Origin: JAVWMQ01 sp036646055
GTDB lineage: Bacteria > Bacillota > Clostridia > Peptostreptococcales > Anaerovoracaceae
Direction of reading: 5' to 3'
Assembly (NCBI GenBank): GCA_036646055.1
Contig: JAVXMY010000001.1
Coordinates: 248,001 to 312,000 of the forward strand
DNA: 64,000 bases
The position numbers and the translations under genes were made by a program. Under the pieces are notes generated by a model, which saw only the letters and a list, made by a program, of their open reading frames with translations, was not told where the DNA came from and searched no databases. This document shows, one piece after another, positions 61,686 through 64,000 of this stretch; position 1 is the stretch's first letter; every line of letters begins with the position of its first letter.

Positions 61686-62888
61686 CTAAAGGAATGCGCC
61701 TACTAATTGATATAAGTAATTTGCAAACACACCTGCTAATAATCCACCAAGTAACTGTGTTCCAATTGCAGCTTTAATGAAGTGATTCTGCTTTAATGTA
61801 TCTAGCATTCCAATGTGAGTGCTTAAGAAACCTGACATGCAAATTCCCATACCTGTAAATGTTGCAACTGTTCCTGCTGAAGCAATACCTGCATCGATAA
61901 AGCCCTTTGTTAGACCCATAGCACTTCCAACAGCACCTAAGGCTGTAAACGGATAAGCAAGTAGTTCTGGATCGTCAAATCCCCATAGAAAATCTGCAAC
62001 TGGAGTAGCATATCCTCCAAGTTTAGGTAGTAATGCAACACCTTCATAAGCTACGCCCATATACTCGCCACCTTCACCAGAAGGTCCAAATGTTAATATC
62101 ATAACAAATGTACAAATAAGAACTGTACCACTAGCACAAGCTAGTCCCAAAGTTACCCCAGATTTAGCTCCGTCCATCATAGCACCCATGAATCTTTCAA
62201 ATCCACCGCCCTTACGGATTTCTCTAACCTGCATTGATTTATCTTCTTTGAAATCAATTCTGTCAGCTTTAGTTTCTTTGTAGTACTTCTTAGCGATAAC
62301 TAGCATAAGTCTTACTGAAACGATTCCACCAAGAATAGCTCCGATATTACCAATTAATACTGCTGAGAAATATTCACTTCCCAAAGAAAGCATATAAGCT
62401 GTTACAATTAGTCCCATTCCAAAAGTTGTACCTAAATTAGTAAATGTTGCTTTTTCAGCTCTTGTAAAATATCTTGCAAATCCCTGATCGTTAGCCAATG
62501 ATAAAATAGCTGGGTTATCAGATAAATAAGTTGTTAGTCCCCCAAGAGCAGCTGCCCCAGGTAGTCCAAACAGTGGTCTCATTACTGGAGAAATAATTGC
62601 ATTAATTAATGCGATAACTCCAAACTCAGACATTAATGCTGCAACAGCACCTGCCAGAATAGCTACTGCCATAATGTAAAAAGAAGTATTCATTAATACA
62701 TCATGTCCAGTTTTCATCATTACACTGAATACAGTGTCGATTCCCATTACGTGACCTAAATATCCAAACAATAGTACAATACCACCTAGTAATATAAATG
62801 TTCCTTTTGTTATTAATTTAGACGTTGGTTTTTCTTCGTGATTTACTGCAACAGATTCAACTGCTACATTTTCATTATTGTTTTCCAT
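61686..62888 (-). CDS. Gate-domain (nucleoside-recognition) membrane protein
   Basis: 400 residues, about ten membrane helices in a repeated Gate-type architecture, resembling the YjiH and C. difficile CD0519/CD1768 groups. Recurrent Gly- and Ser-rich segments (GLTTYLSDNPAILSLAND, TKGFIDAGIASAGTVATFTGMGICMSG) recall concentrative nucleoside transporters. The substrate is unknown. GGAGG precedes the ATG. It ends the island on the right with its own promoter and is convergent with the regulator. Confidence 0.82.
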   Translation of the reverse strand: MENNNENVAVESVAVNHEEKPTSKLITKGTFILLGGIVLLFGYLGHVMGIDTVFSVMMKTGHDVLMNTSFYIMAVAILAGAVAALMSEFGVIALINAIISPVMRPLFGLPGAAALGGLTTYLSDNPAILSLANDQGFARYFTRAEKATFTNLGTTFGMGLIVTAYMLSLGSEYFSAVLIGNIGAILGGIVSVRLMLVIAKKYYKETKADRIDFKEDKSMQVREIRKGGGFERFMGAMMDGAKSGVTLGLACASGTVLICTFVMILTFGPSGEGGEYMGVAYEGVALLPKLGGYATPVADFLWGFDDPELLAYPFTALGAVGSAMGLTKGFIDAGIASAGTVATFTGMGICMSGFLSTHIGMLDTLKQNHFIKAAIGTQLLGGLLAGVFANYLYQLVGAFL

Positions 62889-62923
62889 CTAATCCTCCTT
62901 AAATAAATGTTGATTACACCGTT

Positions 62924-62952
62924 ATAATAACTTTTCGTTAATTCTTTGTCAA
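62924..62952 (-). promoter_or_regulatory. Promoter of the Gate-domain protein
   Basis: Minus-strand TTGACA (62947-62952), 17 bp, TATTAT (62924-62929). TTTCATA-like half sites crowd upstream (about 62960-63030), including TTTCATATTCGTGAAA. Confidence 0.82.
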
Positions 62953-63071
62953 TACTATTTTTCATATTCGTGAAATTATTTTAATAAAATTTCATAATTT
63001 CATAATTACCCTTTCAAGATTTCATATATGTCTATATTTTCTATGTTTAATTCACAATTCCACCTATTTAT

Positions 63072-63090
63072 CTTTGTAATTATTACAAAG
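63072..63090. promoter_or_regulatory. Perfect palindrome, candidate regulator site
   Basis: CTTTGTAAT-T-ATTACAAAG, a perfect 19-base palindrome. A related half, TTTGTAA, follows at 63101-63107. It lies about 120 bp upstream of the Gate-protein promoter and just before repeat element B. It is not followed by T's, so a protein-binding site is likelier than a terminator. Confidence 0.5.
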
Positions 63091-63104
63091 TCCTTTCACC
63101 TTTG

Positions 63105-63205
63105 TAACCTGTCCTTTTACGGCGATTCACTCTGGGATTATGAAAGATTTTGTCCAAAAAATAAAAAACGCACATACCAATAAGCTGGAATGAGCGTTTT
63201 TTGCT
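63105..63205. repeat. Conserved repeat element, copy B, with terminator hairpin
   Basis: Direct copy of element A, same orientation, about 86% identical over 100 bp. Its hairpin is ACGC-ACATACCAATAAGC-TGGAATG-AGCGT: against copy A the stem has changed on both sides while the loop AATAAGC and the flanking GAAAGATTTTGTCC are unchanged. It ends ribH transcription on the minus strand. Together with copy A it brackets the hydroxyproline island. Confidence 0.85.
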
Positions 63206-63239
63206 ATTATAAACTGCAAGGAACTGTAGTCGTTAAATA

Positions 63240-63707
63240 TTATTTTTCTAGTTCTCTAATTAGGTTAACCATTTCAATTGCAGCGACTGCTGAGTCATAT
63301 CCTTTGTTGCCTGCCTTAGTGCCTGCTCTTTCAATTGCCTGCTCAATGTTTTCTGTAGTAACTACACCGAACATAACTGGAATATCACTAGCTAGTGAAA
63401 CAGTAGCTATGCCTTTAGAAACTTCGCTACACACAAAATCATAATGAGATGTGTTGCCACGTATAACAGCTCCTAAGCAAATCACTGCATCGTACTTACC
63501 GCTTTTGGCCATTTTAGATGCTATTAGAGGTATTTCAAAGGCTCCAGGCACCCATGCAACCTCAATGTTATCCTCTGAAACATCGTGTCTAATAAGACCA
63601 TCTTTGGCACCGGATAAAAGTTTAGAAGTAATAAACTCATTAAATCTTCCAACTACAATACCTACCTTAATATCCTTTGATACTAATTTTCCTTCATACA
63701 TTTTCAT
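63240..63707 (-). CDS. ribH: 6,7-dimethyl-8-ribityllumazine synthase
   Basis: 155 residues. Penultimate step of riboflavin synthesis, forming the lumazine from a ribityl-pyrimidine and dihydroxybutanone phosphate. VGRFNEFITSKLL, WVPGAFEIPLIA and GAVIRGNTSHYD with the conserved His are in family order, and the length is normal for the 60-mer forming enzyme. AAGGAG precedes the ATG. It is 21 bp after the GTP cyclohydrolase II gene and is last in the operon. Confidence 0.97.
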   Translation of the reverse strand: MKMYEGKLVSKDIKVGIVVGRFNEFITSKLLSGAKDGLIRHDVSEDNIEVAWVPGAFEIPLIASKMAKSGKYDAVICLGAVIRGNTSHYDFVCSEVSKGIATVSLASDIPVMFGVVTTENIEQAIERAGTKAGNKGYDSAVAAIEMVNLIRELEK

Positions 63708-63728
63708 CTTCTAATTCTCCTTCTTAAA

Positions 63729-64000
63729 TTAATATGTTAAAATATGTCCCATTTTTTCTTTTTTAGTTCTTAAATAAAATTCGTCATGTTTATTAGATTC
63801 AATTTCAATAGGAACCCTTTTGATAATCTCAATTCCAAAATCCGAAAGTTGGTAAACCTTATCAGGATTATTTGTTAATAGCCTCATAGTCTTCACTCCA
63901 AGATTTCTAAGAATTTGAGCACCGATAAAATATTCTCTTAAATCTCCATCAAATCCAAGAGCAATATTAGCCTCAAGGGTATCCATTCCTTTGTCCTGTA
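63729..64000 (-). CDS. ribA: GTP cyclohydrolase II (RibA or RibBA), 3' part only
   Basis: The C-terminal 90 or so residues of a gene that continues past the right edge. The frame reads QDKGMDTLEANIALGF, LLTNNPDKVYQL and YLRTKKEKMGH, the GTP cyclohydrolase II C-terminus. The reading frame is open at 64000, so no start is visible; fusion to dihydroxybutanone phosphate synthase (ribBA) is likely in Firmicutes but not shown here. The enzyme opens GTP in the first step of riboflavin synthesis. Confidence 0.95.
   Translation of the reverse strand, partial: QDKGMDTLEANIALGFDGDLREYFIGAQILRNLGVKTMRLLTNNPDKVYQLSDFGIEIIKRVPIEIESNKHDEFYLRTKKEKMGHILTY

Noticed and set aside
53726..63205. Elements A and B as glycine, FMN, fluoride, ZTP or guanidine-I riboswitches
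   Set aside because: The AAAGGACAG fragment recalls the glycine class, but none of the core motifs of these riboswitches could be found on either strand. The class is left open.
1..64000. Prophage, insertion sequence, CRISPR array, tRNA or rRNA genes
   Set aside because: No integrase, transposase, repeat-spacer array or cloverleaf was seen on a read of both strands, apart from the tRNA-like part of tmRNA.

Overview
The window comes from a low-GC Gram-positive anaerobe, most probably a member of the Clostridia. The evidence is AT-rich intergenic DNA, strong AGGAGG-type ribosome sites, Gram-positive style promoters, a tryptophan T-box, a CIRCE element, a flavodiiron protein, and an oxygen-sensitive glycyl-radical enzyme. 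The exact family cannot be fixed by eye; the tmRNA tag, ending NNYALAA, is the best taxonomic handle. I saw no tRNA, rRNA, CRISPR array, transposase or prophage gene. Coding density is high and most genes lie on the minus strand.

Layout. 1-5.9 kb: a CIRCE-controlled promoter firing off the left edge, a secreted FN3-domain amidase, a site-2 protease homologue, cardiolipin synthase, and a lone trpB behind a T-box with a UGG specifier. 5.9-12.9 kb: a PHP phosphoesterase, a four-gene membrane O-acylation cassette (SGNH, DUF4358, MBOAT, DHHW), methionine aminopeptidase and a metallophosphoesterase. 12.9-19.8 kb: a DNA-maintenance block (pcrA, ligA, SRP RNA, dnaX, ybaB, recR). 19.9-24.5 kb: an unknown membrane protein, a DMT transporter, a lone dynamin-like GTPase and a CoA-transferase. 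24.5-31.7 kb: a signalling region with two hybrid histidine kinases, one translationally coupled to an unusual lipoprotein (solute-binding domain fused to a degenerate 5'-nucleotidase C-terminal domain), and a small DUF2325-DUF3793 operon with two palindromic operators. 31.8-34.3 kb: tmRNA, smpB, signal peptidase I and an RluA-type pseudouridine synthase. 34.4-47 kb: a small membrane protein, class II aldolase, flavodiiron protein, pncB, uvrBA, citrate synthase, a YbaK protein and an NSS transporter. 47-52.7 kb: a tight run putP1-mtnA-DMT-DMT-scpA-scpB. 52.8-63.2 kb: a proline/hydroxyproline island. 63.2 kb to the right edge: ribH and the 3' part of a GTP cyclohydrolase II gene.

The hydroxyproline island is the clearest accessory module. 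HypE activates HypD, a glycyl-radical trans-4-hydroxy-L-proline dehydratase whose known active-site residues are all present. HypD yields pyrroline-5-carboxylate, which ProC reduces to proline. Two PutP symporters and two ProC enzymes are encoded, so the putP/proC pair appears duplicated. An XRE-cupin regulator is divergent from hypE. The island also contains a PpnP nucleoside phosphorylase, an iron alcohol dehydrogenase and a Gate-domain membrane protein.

The most novel signal is a direct repeat of about 100 bp at 53726-53826 and 63105-63205. By hand alignment the copies are about 86% identical. Each ends in a hairpin whose stem differs by compensating changes, while about 60 bp on one side is conserved without encoding protein. 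The two copies bracket the hydroxyproline island. This could be a structured RNA family or a small mobile repeat; I could not match it to a known class. Other points worth checking are the solute-binding/5'-nucleotidase fusion with its kinase, the paired GTTAG-N6-CTAAC operators, the tmRNA resume codon, and two candidate leaderless mRNAs.
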